Made by a program: the position numbers and the translations under genes | In this document: positions 1-7,145 of the stretch, piece by piece | Layout: the number at the start of each line of letters is the position of its first letter | Position numbering within the stretch: position 1 is the first letter of the stretch | The notes under the pieces: generated by a model | The model's input: only the letters and a program-made list of their open reading frames with translations | Databases searched by the model: none | Told to the model about the DNA's origin: nothing | Source: Candidatus Latescibacterota bacterium | Lineage (GTDB): Bacteria > Latescibacterota > UBA2968 > UBA8231 | Reading direction: 5' to 3' | DNA length: 10,755 bases | NCBI GenBank assembly: GCA_022825185.1 | Contig: JAJDYK010000120.1 | Span: 1-10,755 of the forward strand

Positions 1-594
1 TTCGACCCACTGGCGGCGCAGGATCACGGCAATGGAGATGAGGGTGAGGTACAGGGCGGCGTAGAACAGCAGCCAGTAGCCGAGGGGAGGCAACCAGCTA
101 GCCCAGGGGATAGTCGTGGGGCCGATACTGCCTTCGTAGAAACCGCGCACGGCCTCGGGGTCGCCCATCAGCATCCATTCGGAGAGATGGGGATGGACGA
201 CTTCGGCCCACTTGTTCTCGGCTGAGGCGTAGTAGTAAGTCCCGGTGATCATGGGCAGGAGCATGCCGGTCACGCCTCGGGAAGGGATGGCCGCGGCGAC
301 CATCATCATAATGGCGATGGTGACCAGTTCGCCCCATTGCAGACCCCATTGCCGCTTGGGCAGGGCCAGTGCCACGTGGACGGTAATCAGTAGAAAAAAA
401 AGCAGGCAGTACGCCGCCGGGGTTGACGAGGAAAAGCCCATGGGTGTGCCCTTGACCAGCATGGTGGTATGGGGCACGCCGAGGGCGATAGCAACGCACA
501 GCAGGGCACCGAGAAACAGGCCGCGGAACGTGATGTGGGCGTCGGGGCGTTCCCTAGCTCGGGGCGCGGTGCGTTCGGCGAGACGGGCCCGCAT
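1..594 (-). CDS. DUF6785-like polytopic membrane protein, 5' part only
   Basis: This is the first 198 codons of a minus-strand gene that runs off the window, with no stop inside it. The translation opens with a basic segment (MRARLAERTAPRARERPD). Hydrophobic helices follow at about residues 24-42, 58-78, 88-104 and 168-191. The loop contains IPSRG (103-107), TYYYASAENKW (119-129) and the closing ILRRQW. This combination matches my memory of the DUF6785/DUF6784 membrane proteins that are common in Poribacteria, Planctomycetes and relatives, which are OPT-transporter-like in look and have no proven substrate. The start is ATG at 594. An in-frame TTG at 618 (reading LKKEIPAS before the Met) is possible and lies just after an in-frame TAG. 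No strong ribosome binding site is visible for either. The gene diverges from the sulfatase across a 215-bp gap in which I found no convincing promoter. The frame reading is certain; the family assignment is probable; transport of a substrate is only inferred. Confidence 0.8.
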   Translation of the reverse strand, partial: MRARLAERTAPRARERPDAHITFRGLFLGALLCVAIALGVPHTTMLVKGTPMGFSSSTPAAYCLLFFLLITVHVALALPKRQWGLQWGELVTIAIMMMVAAAIPSRGVTGMLLPMITGTYYYASAENKWAEVVHPHLSEWMLMGDPEAVRGFYEGSIGPTTIPWASWLPPLGYWLLFYAALYLTLISIAVILRRQWVE

Positions 595-809
595 ACTGGC
601 GGGGATTTCTTTTTTCAAGCTGGATGCCTAGATTGCAGTCGCTCGGTGGGCTGAGTACGGGGATTTTGTGGAGGCCAAGCCCTGTGCTATCTTGGTCCCA
701 ACCTATGTTTTCCAGCCGCAGCTTGTCAATAGCCCCAAGGCCAAACGGAGACGTCGATTGAGTGTTTAGCTTATCAGTAGCGATTTCCATCTGAGAGAAA
801 GGACCAGCC

Positions 810-2300
810 ATGCCTCAGCAACAGCCCAACATCATCTACATCCTCGCCGACGACATGGGATACGGCGATATGGGATGCAACAATCCCGGCTGCAAAATCC
901 CCACGCCGCACCTCGACCGCCTCGCCGCCGAGGGGATGCGCTTTACCGACGCCCACGCTTCCTCCAGCGTCTGCTCGCCCAGCCGCTACGCCCTGCTCAC
1001 TGGCCGCTATTGTTGGCGCACTCCGCTCAAAAGCAGCGTCCTGTGGCCTTGGGATCCGCCCTTGATAGAAGCCGAGCGTCCCACCGTAGCCAAGCTGCTG
1101 CGCGAGCAGGGCTACCGCACCGCCTGCATCGGCAAGTGGCACCTCGGCTGGGAATGGGAGACCAAGGACGGCAAACCAGCCTACGGCGACGAGTCCATCG
1201 GCCGTCTCGACCGCGAGCAGCGCCAAGCTCTAGAGCGCAATATCGACTACAGCCAACCTATAGGTGGTGGTCCTTTAGCCTGCGGTTTTGACTACTACTT
1301 TGGCGTCGATGTGCCGAATTTTCCGCCCTACACTTGGTTTGAGCAGGACCGGCTGGCTGCGGCCCCGACCGAGCAAAAGCCCGAGGAGATGTTTGGCCTG
1401 CCTGGGGCCATGAAGCCGGATTGGAAATTGGAGGACATGGTCCCCGAATTCGTCCGCCGCGCCCGCGCGTACATCGCCGAAGCAGGCTCCGATCCCTTTT
1501 TCCTCTACCTGCCGCTGACCTCGCCACACACGCCGATTGTCCCCAATCAGGACTTTATTGGTCGTAGCGGCGCGGGTCTGTACGGGGATTTTGTCTGCGA
1601 AGTCGATTGGGTGGTTGGGGAAATTATGGCTGCGCTCGACGAGCAGGGGTTGGCCGACGACACGCTGCTCGTCTTCACTAGCGACAACGGTCCCGAGTGC
1701 AGTCCGGCCGCGGCTGGCGGCTGCTACGAGCACGTGCGCCAATTCGGCCACTACAGCATGGCCCATCTGCGCGGTGCCAAGCGCGACACTTGGGAGGGCG
1801 GCCACCGCGTGCCCTTTGTCGCTCGCTGGCCTGGGGTTACGCCGGCCGGAGTAGTCTGCGACCAGCTCGCTCTGTTGGGCGATTTTATGGCGACCTGCGC
1901 TCAGTTGACTGGGGTCCAGTTGCCTCCGGGGGCGGCTGAGGACAGCATTAGCATATTGCCTTTGTTGCAGGGACGGGTTGACGCGCCGGTGCGCCGCTCA
2001 GCCGTGCATCACAGTTGCGCGGGCCGCTTTGCCCTGCGCCAAGACGACTGGGTCTTTATCGACGCCCCTTCCGGCGACGACAACCGCGAGCCGGATTGGT
2101 TTAAGGCGGAGCGGGGCTATAGCGACCACAATTTTCCTGGGGAACTGTTCAACCTCAAGGACGACATTGCCGAGCGGCAGAACCTGTACGATCAGCACCC
2201 GGATATCGTGCGCAGCATGTCGCGCCGCTTGGAAGAAATCAAAGCCACAGGCGAGGCATTGGCGGGGCCTTACGACGAGACGTTGGAGGAATCGGAGTAA
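810..2300 (+). CDS. Type I (formylglycine-dependent) sulfatase
   Basis: This encodes a 496-residue sulfatase that hydrolyses sulfate esters. The core signature CSPSR lies at residues 55-59, with Cys55 the residue converted to formylglycine. Metal-binding Asp14 and Asp15 sit in ILADDMGYGD. GKWHLG (108-113) supplies active-site Lys and His. SPHTP (238-242) gives His240, and TSDNG (290-294) gives the second Asp/Asn metal pair. GAKRDTWEGGHRVPF follows at about 322-336 with Lys324. The C-terminal subdomain ends with the FNLKDDIAERQNL block (447-459) typical of the arylsulfatase A-like family. The length is normal and nothing catalytic is missing. AAAGGA at 798-803 is 6 nt before the ATG, which supports the start. 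No signal peptide is visible, so it looks cytoplasmic unless the start is wrong. The substrate cannot be read from sequence; the convergent secreted glycosidase suggests a sulfated glycan, which is inference. Confidence 0.96.
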   Translation: MPQQQPNIIYILADDMGYGDMGCNNPGCKIPTPHLDRLAAEGMRFTDAHASSSVCSPSRYALLTGRYCWRTPLKSSVLWPWDPPLIEAERPTVAKLLREQGYRTACIGKWHLGWEWETKDGKPAYGDESIGRLDREQRQALERNIDYSQPIGGGPLACGFDYYFGVDVPNFPPYTWFEQDRLAAAPTEQKPEEMFGLPGAMKPDWKLEDMVPEFVRRARAYIAEAGSDPFFLYLPLTSPHTPIVPNQDFIGRSGAGLYGDFVCEVDWVVGEIMAALDEQGLADDTLLVFTSDNGPECSPAAAGGCYEHVRQFGHYSMAHLRGAKRDTWEGGHRVPFVARWPGVTPAGVVCDQLALLGDFMATCAQLTGVQLPPGAAEDSISILPLLQGRVDAPVRRSAVHHSCAGRFALRQDDWVFIDAPSGDDNREPDWFKAERGYSDHNFPGELFNLKDDIAERQNLYDQHPDIVRSMSRRLEEIKATGEALAGPYDETLEESE

Positions 2301-2336
2301 AGACCTGATGTTACGTATCTGCGCCGAACCGATAGG

Positions 2337-2425
2337 TGTAGGGGCGTCCCTTGTCGGCGCCCACGCTACACGGCGCATTCAGCCGGCGGGATCCTAAAAG
2401 GGCAACCACAAGGGTTGCCCCTACA
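2337..2425. repeat. 89-bp composite inverted-repeat element (MITE-like)
   Basis: The ends are 18-bp inverted arms, TGTAGGGGCGTCCCTTGT at 2337-2354 and ACAAGGGTTGCCCCTACA at 2408-2425, matching at 16 of 18 positions. Each arm also folds on its own. On the right, GGGCAACC (2400-2407) pairs perfectly with GGTTGCCC (2413-2420) around a 5-nt loop. On the left, GGGCG pairs with CGCCC around CCCTTGT. The element therefore looks like two copies of one small hairpin unit, placed head to head around a GC-rich centre. It fills the gap between the convergent sulfatase and glycosidase genes, where its hairpins could act as a bidirectional terminator, although no T-tract follows. A shorter relative lies at 8553-8580. 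No coding capacity or target-site duplication was recognised. Confidence 0.75.
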
Positions 2426-2443
2426 AGGCGGAACGTCATTTAT

Positions 2444-3964
2444 TCACTCGCCCGGTGCATACGGCGTAAAGCGGTAGGCAAAGTCGCTGTATGGCGCAGC
2501 GAATGTATATGCTCCCGGTTGTGCGGTGCCAATGGGGACGATTTTCATGTTCCACGTATCGATGCCGTCGATTTTATACGGTTGATTGCCTGGCAGTTCG
2601 AGGGTTATCGTCTGCGGGTCGGTGGTGTAAACGAGATAGTATTCCCCGGGTTTGGCGAGGATGTACTGCCCGCTGTCGTCGCCGATTGGTTCGAGCGTGT
2701 CAAATGCTGGCGCGTCTGCCATAAACGATTTGAGGAATGCTATGCGCTTGGGGCTGTCGCCGTGTAGCACGCCGCCTTTTGCCCACCAGAGTAGGTCTTC
2801 GGGGTGTTTGTACGTTTCTCCGTGCCCGACGTAGCAGCCGGCAACAGTCCCGGCCCAAAAGTGTTGCACCATCTGCTGCGCGCTGATATTTCCCCATCCT
2901 TGCGGAACGTCGCCCTCGTAGCGGCACTCATCGTAAATCACGGGTTTTTTGTATTGGCTGCGATAGCGGATGCCGTGCGCCATGTTGGAGGTTTGAATAC
3001 TGGTGTGCGTTACCCACGGCTTGCTATGGTCGTACCAGCGTCGCCCATTGTGAATTCCGCGCAGCCGCTGATAGGGGTCGTGGTCGCGGATGATTTGGAA
3101 AAATCGATCCCAGTCGGATTCTTCTTTCGCTGGCATGAAGTCGTATTCATTGGCCAGCGACCACCACACATTGCGGAAAGCGGCTAACCGCGCCACGGCG
3201 TAGCGGATGTAGCGGTCGTCACTGGCCGCATCCATGTTTTCGAAATCCCAGCGATCGTAGGTGTGAAACAGGATTAAGTCGGCTTCAATACCAAGCTGCA
3301 AGAGATCGTGAACGCGCTGCTCAAAATGACGCCAGAACTCGGGATTGAATCGCGTGAAGTCCCAATCCGTCAGTGGCGTACCTTCGAATGGATAGCACTC
3401 CGGCTCGTTTTTGTTGTACGCGTAATCCTTGGGAAAGATGCACATGCGCAGCTTGTTGAACGGTGCATTGGCGAGGGTTTGGAGCGTCTGTTCCTCCATG
3501 GCCTCTCCTTGATGAGCCCAAGCGTAACAGGTTGTCCCGAACTGGTGATACGGCGTTCCGTCGGCATATTGGAAGTAGAAGTCGTTGTGAACGCGCACGG
3601 GGCCGTGATTGTCTGTGGATGGTGCGATGCACGTAAACTGGCCGGTCTTGCCGTCGAGGGCAGCGTGGTTGCTTTTCGTGATGTACTTCCACTCGCCGAC
3701 CGCATTGGGCATAAAGCGAATTTTGTACAAGCCGTCTCCATCGTAAAACCCATGCGGCTCAAAGACGCGACCGTTTAGTGCAAATTCTGCTGTCAGTTCG
3801 ACATCGACGAATGGATTGCCCGTCTCCGGGCCACTCAGCGCGAGTTCATACACGTCCCAGCGTTCGATCATGTTTGTCTCCAAGTCTTGGGTAGATTCAG
3901 CGGAAGCTGCGTCGAGCGAGAAGATAACCATGAAAATCACTACCGGTAAAACTCGTATAATCAT
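2444..3964 (-). CDS. Secreted DUF5060/DUF4038-type glycoside hydrolase-like protein
   Basis: The protein has 506 residues from ATG at 3964; a GTG two codons upstream (3970) is the alternative. Residue numbers here count from that GTG. AAAGG ends 5 nt before the ATG, which favours it. A signal peptide occupies roughly residues 1-24 (ending in DAASA), so export is expected. Residues 34-115 look like the beta-sandwich DUF5060 domain (WDVYELALSGP, FYDGDG.YKIRFMP). Residues 125-415 look like a DUF4038 (apiosidase-like) TIM barrel, with FNKLRMCIFPKDY, acid/base candidate Glu275 in SLANEYD, and nucleophile candidate Glu348 in VIYDECRYEG, the Asn-Glu/Glu pattern of clan GH-A. The last 85 residues look like the DUF5605-type C-terminal sandwich. 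The substrate is unknown; related enzymes act on plant or uronic-acid glycans. By eye it uses more A/T-ending codons than the flanking genes. It converges on the sulfatase. Confidence 0.9.
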   Translation of the reverse strand: MIIRVLPVVIFMVIFSLDAASAESTQDLETNMIERWDVYELALSGPETGNPFVDVELTAEFALNGRVFEPHGFYDGDGLYKIRFMPNAVGEWKYITKSNHAALDGKTGQFTCIAPSTDNHGPVRVHNDFYFQYADGTPYHQFGTTCYAWAHQGEAMEEQTLQTLANAPFNKLRMCIFPKDYAYNKNEPECYPFEGTPLTDWDFTRFNPEFWRHFEQRVHDLLQLGIEADLILFHTYDRWDFENMDAASDDRYIRYAVARLAAFRNVWWSLANEYDFMPAKEESDWDRFFQIIRDHDPYQRLRGIHNGRRWYDHSKPWVTHTSIQTSNMAHGIRYRSQYKKPVIYDECRYEGDVPQGWGNISAQQMVQHFWAGTVAGCYVGHGETYKHPEDLLWWAKGGVLHGDSPKRIAFLKSFMADAPAFDTLEPIGDDSGQYILAKPGEYYLVYTTDPQTITLELPGNQPYKIDGIDTWNMKIVPIGTAQPGAYTFAAPYSDFAYRFTPYAPGE

Positions 3965-4015
3965 TGACACCTTTACCCTCTATTGGAGGCAAGATATGAT
4001 CGCGGGCATAGTCAA

Positions 4016-4066
4016 GGCGAGGCACTGGCCGGGCCTTATGACGGGGCGCTGGAGGAATCAGTGTAG
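4016..4066 (+). pseudogene. Orphan 3' end of a second sulfatase gene
   Basis: Sixteen codons and a TAG read GEALAGPYDGALEESV. This matches the last 16 residues of the intact sulfatase upstream (GEALAGPYDETLEESE, stop at 2300) at 13 of 16 positions. At nucleotide level 42 of 51 bases agree, and most differences are synonymous or third-position changes, so it descends from a related sulfatase gene rather than a recent copy of this one. Upstream of 4016 the similarity stops: the same frame reads unrelated residues and no sulfatase motif precedes it. The fragment sits 52 bp before the ATPase start, in the same orientation. It is a relic of a gene whose body has been lost, and is not expected to be expressed as a protein. 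Confidence 0.7.
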
Positions 4067-4078
4067 AGTATTCCAAAT

Positions 4079-4119
4079 TTCTTTACAAAATAGGATTTCA
4101 GATGCTATATTGTAAAGAA
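4079..4119 (+). promoter_or_regulatory. Promoter with flanking 10-bp dyad before the ATPase gene
   Basis: TTTACA (4082-4087) and TATATT (4106-4111), separated by 18 bp, form a plausible -35/-10 pair. A perfect 10-bp inverted repeat, TTCTTTACAA at 4079-4088 and TTGTAAAGAA at 4110-4119, encloses the promoter: one arm covers the -35 box and the other covers the expected transcription start and the first base of the ATG. The predicted start of the RNA (about 4117-4119) coincides with the ATG at 4119, so the transcript may be leaderless. A repressor bound to both arms, spaced about three helical turns apart, is a reasonable inference but no regulator gene is adjacent. Confidence 0.55.
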
Positions 4120-5297
4120 TGTATATTCAACGTCAGCTCAGCTCTCAGCTAAAAAAGCTGGCCCCGCTCTATCCGATCCTCTCGGTCTCCGGTCCGCGTC
4201 AGTCGGGCAAGACTACGCTCGTGCGCGAAGTTTTCCCCGACTATGCCTACGTCAATCTCGAACGGCTCGACGACCGTTTGGCAGCCGAAGAAGATCCACG
4301 GCGCTTTCTGGAGAGGCATGAGGGCCAAGGGCTAATAATCGACGAGGCGCAGAAGGTGCCGGCGTTGTTTTCCTATTTGCAGGTTCTGGTGGACGAGCGC
4401 GGTGCCATGGGCCAATTCGTCCTTACGGGTTCGCAGAATTTCCTGCTGCTGGAGCAGGTCAGCCAATCGCTGGCCGGGCGCGTCGCCCTGCACACGCTGC
4501 TGCCCTTTTCTCAACAGGAGCTTGCGACTAACGCCGATTTAAGCTTAGACGAAAACCTGTTCAAAGGCGGCTATCCCGTCCTCTACGATCGCGGCGTCGC
4601 TCCGCTCGACTACTATCCGGCCTATATCCAGACCTATGTCGAACGCGACGTGAGGAGCCTGCGCAACATCGGCGATCTGAGCACCTTCCAGCGATTTTTG
4701 CGAGTCTGTGCTGGGCGCGTCGGCCAATTGCTCGACTTGAGCAGCCTCGGCAACGATTTGGGGATCAACTACAAGACGGTGCGCGCTTGGATTTCGGTAC
4801 TGGAAGCGAGTTATATCGCCTTCCTGCTCTATCCTCATCACGAGAATTTTGCCAAGCGGCTCATCAAGTCGCCCAAGCTCTACTTCTACGACACGGGCCT
4901 GCTGTGCTCGCTTTTGGGGCTGGAGTCGGCCGACCAGCTCGTCACCCACTATTTGCGCGGGGCGATTTTTGAGAATTGGGTCATCGCCGAGATAATCAAA
5001 CAGCACGTCAACGCGGGCCGCCGTCCAGACCTCTACTTCTGGCGCGACAACATCGGCAACGAGTTAGACCTGCTCTACGAACGGGGAGATCGGCGGCAGG
5101 TAGTCGAAATCAAGGCGGGTGTGACGCTGGGGACGGACCAGTTCAAGGGTTTGCGCTACTATAGGAAATTGGCGACGGCCTTGCCGGTGGAGCAGGATTA
5201 CTATCTGGTCTATGGTGGGGAGGAGCGTCAGGAACGCGCCTACGGGATCGTCTTGGGATGGCGGGATGTTGGGGACTTGGCGGCAACGGTCGGTTGA
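4119..5297 (+). CDS. AAA_14/DUF4143 family ATPase
   Basis: This 392-residue protein carries a Walker A motif GPRQSGKT (25-32), a Walker B LIIDEAQ (72-78) and a sensor-like LTGSQ (102-106), all in the N-terminal AAA_14 domain. YVERDV (173-178) opens the linker region. A winged-helix-like stretch (LSSLGNDLGINYKTVRAW) lies at about 207-224. The DUF4143 C-terminal domain contains YFYDTGL (255-261), ENWVIAEI (285-292), NELDLL (314-319) and VVEIKAG (328-334). The last two, Asp317 and Glu330-x-Lys332, have the spacing of a PD-(D/E)xK nuclease-like core. Length and motif order are normal, so the gene looks intact. The biological role of this widespread, frequently transferred family is unsettled. No ribosome binding site precedes the ATG, which agrees with the leaderless promoter described upstream. 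It converges with the M56 gene, leaving 48 bp between stops. Confidence 0.93.
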   Translation: MYIQRQLSSQLKKLAPLYPILSVSGPRQSGKTTLVREVFPDYAYVNLERLDDRLAAEEDPRRFLERHEGQGLIIDEAQKVPALFSYLQVLVDERGAMGQFVLTGSQNFLLLEQVSQSLAGRVALHTLLPFSQQELATNADLSLDENLFKGGYPVLYDRGVAPLDYYPAYIQTYVERDVRSLRNIGDLSTFQRFLRVCAGRVGQLLDLSSLGNDLGINYKTVRAWISVLEASYIAFLLYPHHENFAKRLIKSPKLYFYDTGLLCSLLGLESADQLVTHYLRGAIFENWVIAEIIKQHVNAGRRPDLYFWRDNIGNELDLLYERGDRRQVVEIKAGVTLGTDQFKGLRYYRKLATALPVEQDYYLVYGGEERQERAYGIVLGWRDVGDLAATVG

Positions 5298-5345
5298 AAC
5301 GCTCCCTTACGAGGCCCTTCTTCACTACGGGTTCGAGTCTGATGG

Positions 5346-7145
5346 TTATTTAACCAATAACGTCTTGCCCACTACCTCTGTATCTGCGTCTTCGGTTTTC
5401 AACTTATAGAAGTATAAACCGTTGCTAAGCTCGCGACCGGCATCGTCCCGCCCGTCCCAGACGATGCTATGTCTGCCGGGACTCTGATGGCTCAAAACAA
5501 AGGTTCGAACGTGCTGTCCGGCTACATCGTAAATATCTAATTCAGCCGATGTGGCGGTGGCTATTTCATACGAGATGGTCGGGGTAACGGGTTTGAGCGC
5601 GTGAAGCTGGGCCTTCAGTTCATCGGGCCATTCGTCCGGACCGGGTGCCTCTTGCCAGGGCATGTGCTGACGGACCTCCTCGAAGAATGCCTTTCGCCGG
5701 ACCTCCTCGGCAATTTCTTCGATGGTGCTGCCGGGTTTGAGCATGAGAAGCTGGGTTTGCAACTCTTCAGACCATTCGTCTGGATCGGTCGCCATTGCCT
5801 GCCGCCAGATTCTATTATCCGAACTCGGCTTAGCCGCGCCTTTGGCCTTCGCCGGTTGCGGTTTCGTGGCGATCATCTGATTGATGAGCCCTACTTGGCG
5901 GGCGATATCCATGATCTGGACAATCTGACTATGCGTGGCGCGCTCGTCTCCTTGGATGAAAATCATTGTGGTATTGTCCAACTGTTGTCTCTTCGCCTGC
6001 AATTCCTCTTTGAGGGTTGCAAACGTCACTGATTTGTCGTTCAGCTTCATGTTGCCGTCTTGATCCACGACGATAAAGATATTCTTCTTACTCGACTCAG
6101 CCGCGACTTTGGACGCTTTCGAAGTGACGCCACAAGAGGGCAGCGTCACGGCGGCCAAGGGGAATAGTAGTACCGTCGCTAACACGCGCGCTCGCATGCC
6201 CATCCGGCGCGCACTACCGCCAAGCGTCCTGCGAATTCTCAGTGCCAAATCCGATTCTGCTGCGAAAGCGTTCATCGTGGGGATTCTCCGTATTAAAGGG
6301 TTTAAGTGAGCCGCTCGTTCGGCGACGTGGGCAAGGCCGCGCGCATAGGCTTCTGAGCGGCCGGTGACGCATACGACGAGATCGTCGCAGGCCTGTTCGG
6401 CTTCCCGCCGCAACATGCGACCGCACAGCCACACGGCGGGATGGAAGAACAATACGGCGGAGACTAACCTCTGTAGTAGCAGCGTGAGGTTGTCCCAGCG
6501 GCGCACGTGTGCTAGCTCGTGCGTGAGGACCAAGGAGAGTTCGTCGGTGCGCAGTTTCTCTACGAGATCGGTGGGAAAGGCAATGATTGGTCTCAGGATG
6601 CCCAGCACCATTGGCGAGCTGATAGAAGGGGAGATTGCCACCTCGACCTTGGGATAGCCGTCGAGCGTCCGACGTGCCTGCTGCAGGGCGTCGCAAAGCG
6701 GACCGTCGCGCTGTACCTGCGCCTGCTGCCGCAAGCACCAGACGATGCCGTAGCCGATCAGAATCCGCCCGATGAGCAGCGCTGCGCCTACTATCCACAG
6801 TATCGCTCCCCAGCCGGCTGTCGTAAGCTGCACACTACTTGTGGAAATTGTTGGAGAAGCTGCGACTTGCACCGTTGGATGCTCGATGTGCAAGGTCGTG
6901 GCATTCCAACCGGATTCCACGAGTGATACCAACGGCGTGAATAGCGAATAGGGCGAGCTGATTGCGACGGCGACGAGCGGCTTGAGCAGCACGATAGCCC
7001 ACAACAGGTGGCGCAAGGCCGGCGACTTGATCGGCAATAGGTGGCAGGCGACTAGGACTAAGACCGCTAGCGCCGCTAGTTCGATACTTAACTGACCGAA
7101 CCAGCCGAATAGCTGGCTGCCCAGCCCGTTCAAAGCCGCGTTCAT
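5346..7145 (-). CDS. M56 (BlaR1/MecR1-type) peptidase fused to ExbD-like and FlgD-like domains
   Basis: The protein has 599 residues. The N-terminal half is a membrane M56 metallopeptidase: hydrophobic helices at about 20-38, 44-62 and 113-135, the zinc motif HELAH at 209-213, FHPAVW at 234-239, and REAEQACDD at 247-255, where Glu250 is the likely third ligand. A hydrophobic segment at 320-335 ends in LPSCG, which resembles a lipobox with Cys338. Residues 354-427 (IFIVVDQDGNMKLN, then LKEELQAKRQQ, IFIQGDERATHSQIVQIMD) look like the periplasmic domain of ExbD/TolR. A PDEW..EL..QL..LKP motif occurs twice (455-471 and 503-519). Residues 522-599 (ELDIYDVAGQHVRTF, IVWDGRDDAGRELSNGLYFYKL) match the FlgD-like Ig / type A C-terminal sorting domain. 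The start overlaps the repressor gene stop by ATGA, so the two are translationally coupled. The expected role is to sense an envelope signal and relieve BlaI-type repression. The tail makes it far from a plain BlaR1, and no penicillin-binding sensor domain is seen. Confidence 0.9.
   Translation of the reverse strand: MNAALNGLGSQLFGWFGQLSIELAALAVLVLVACHLLPIKSPALRHLLWAIVLLKPLVAVAISSPYSLFTPLVSLVESGWNATTLHIEHPTVQVAASPTISTSSVQLTTAGWGAILWIVGAALLIGRILIGYGIVWCLRQQAQVQRDGPLCDALQQARRTLDGYPKVEVAISPSISSPMVLGILRPIIAFPTDLVEKLRTDELSLVLTHELAHVRRWDNLTLLLQRLVSAVLFFHPAVWLCGRMLRREAEQACDDLVVCVTGRSEAYARGLAHVAERAAHLNPLIRRIPTMNAFAAESDLALRIRRTLGGSARRMGMRARVLATVLLFPLAAVTLPSCGVTSKASKVAAESSKKNIFIVVDQDGNMKLNDKSVTFATLKEELQAKRQQLDNTTMIFIQGDERATHSQIVQIMDIARQVGLINQMIATKPQPAKAKGAAKPSSDNRIWRQAMATDPDEWSEELQTQLLMLKPGSTIEEIAEEVRRKAFFEEVRQHMPWQEAPGPDEWPDELKAQLHALKPVTPTISYEIATATSAELDIYDVAGQHVRTFVLSHQSPGRHSIVWDGRDDAGRELSNGLYFYKLKTEDADTEVVGKTLLVK

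Noticed and set aside
554..811. An 85-codon minus-strand frame spanning the gap before the sulfatase.
   Set aside because: It overlaps the membrane protein gene in another frame and resembles no family; the real minus-strand frame begins at 594.
1275..1805. A 176-codon open frame on the minus strand inside the sulfatase gene.
   Set aside because: It lies opposite a gene with every catalytic motif intact, and its composition is what GC-rich codons give on the opposite strand.
5344..5361. An AT-rich inverted repeat (GTTATT/AATAAC) at the end of the M56 gene, considered as a terminator.
   Set aside because: The stem is only 6 bp, AT-rich, overlaps the last codons and is not followed by a T-run.
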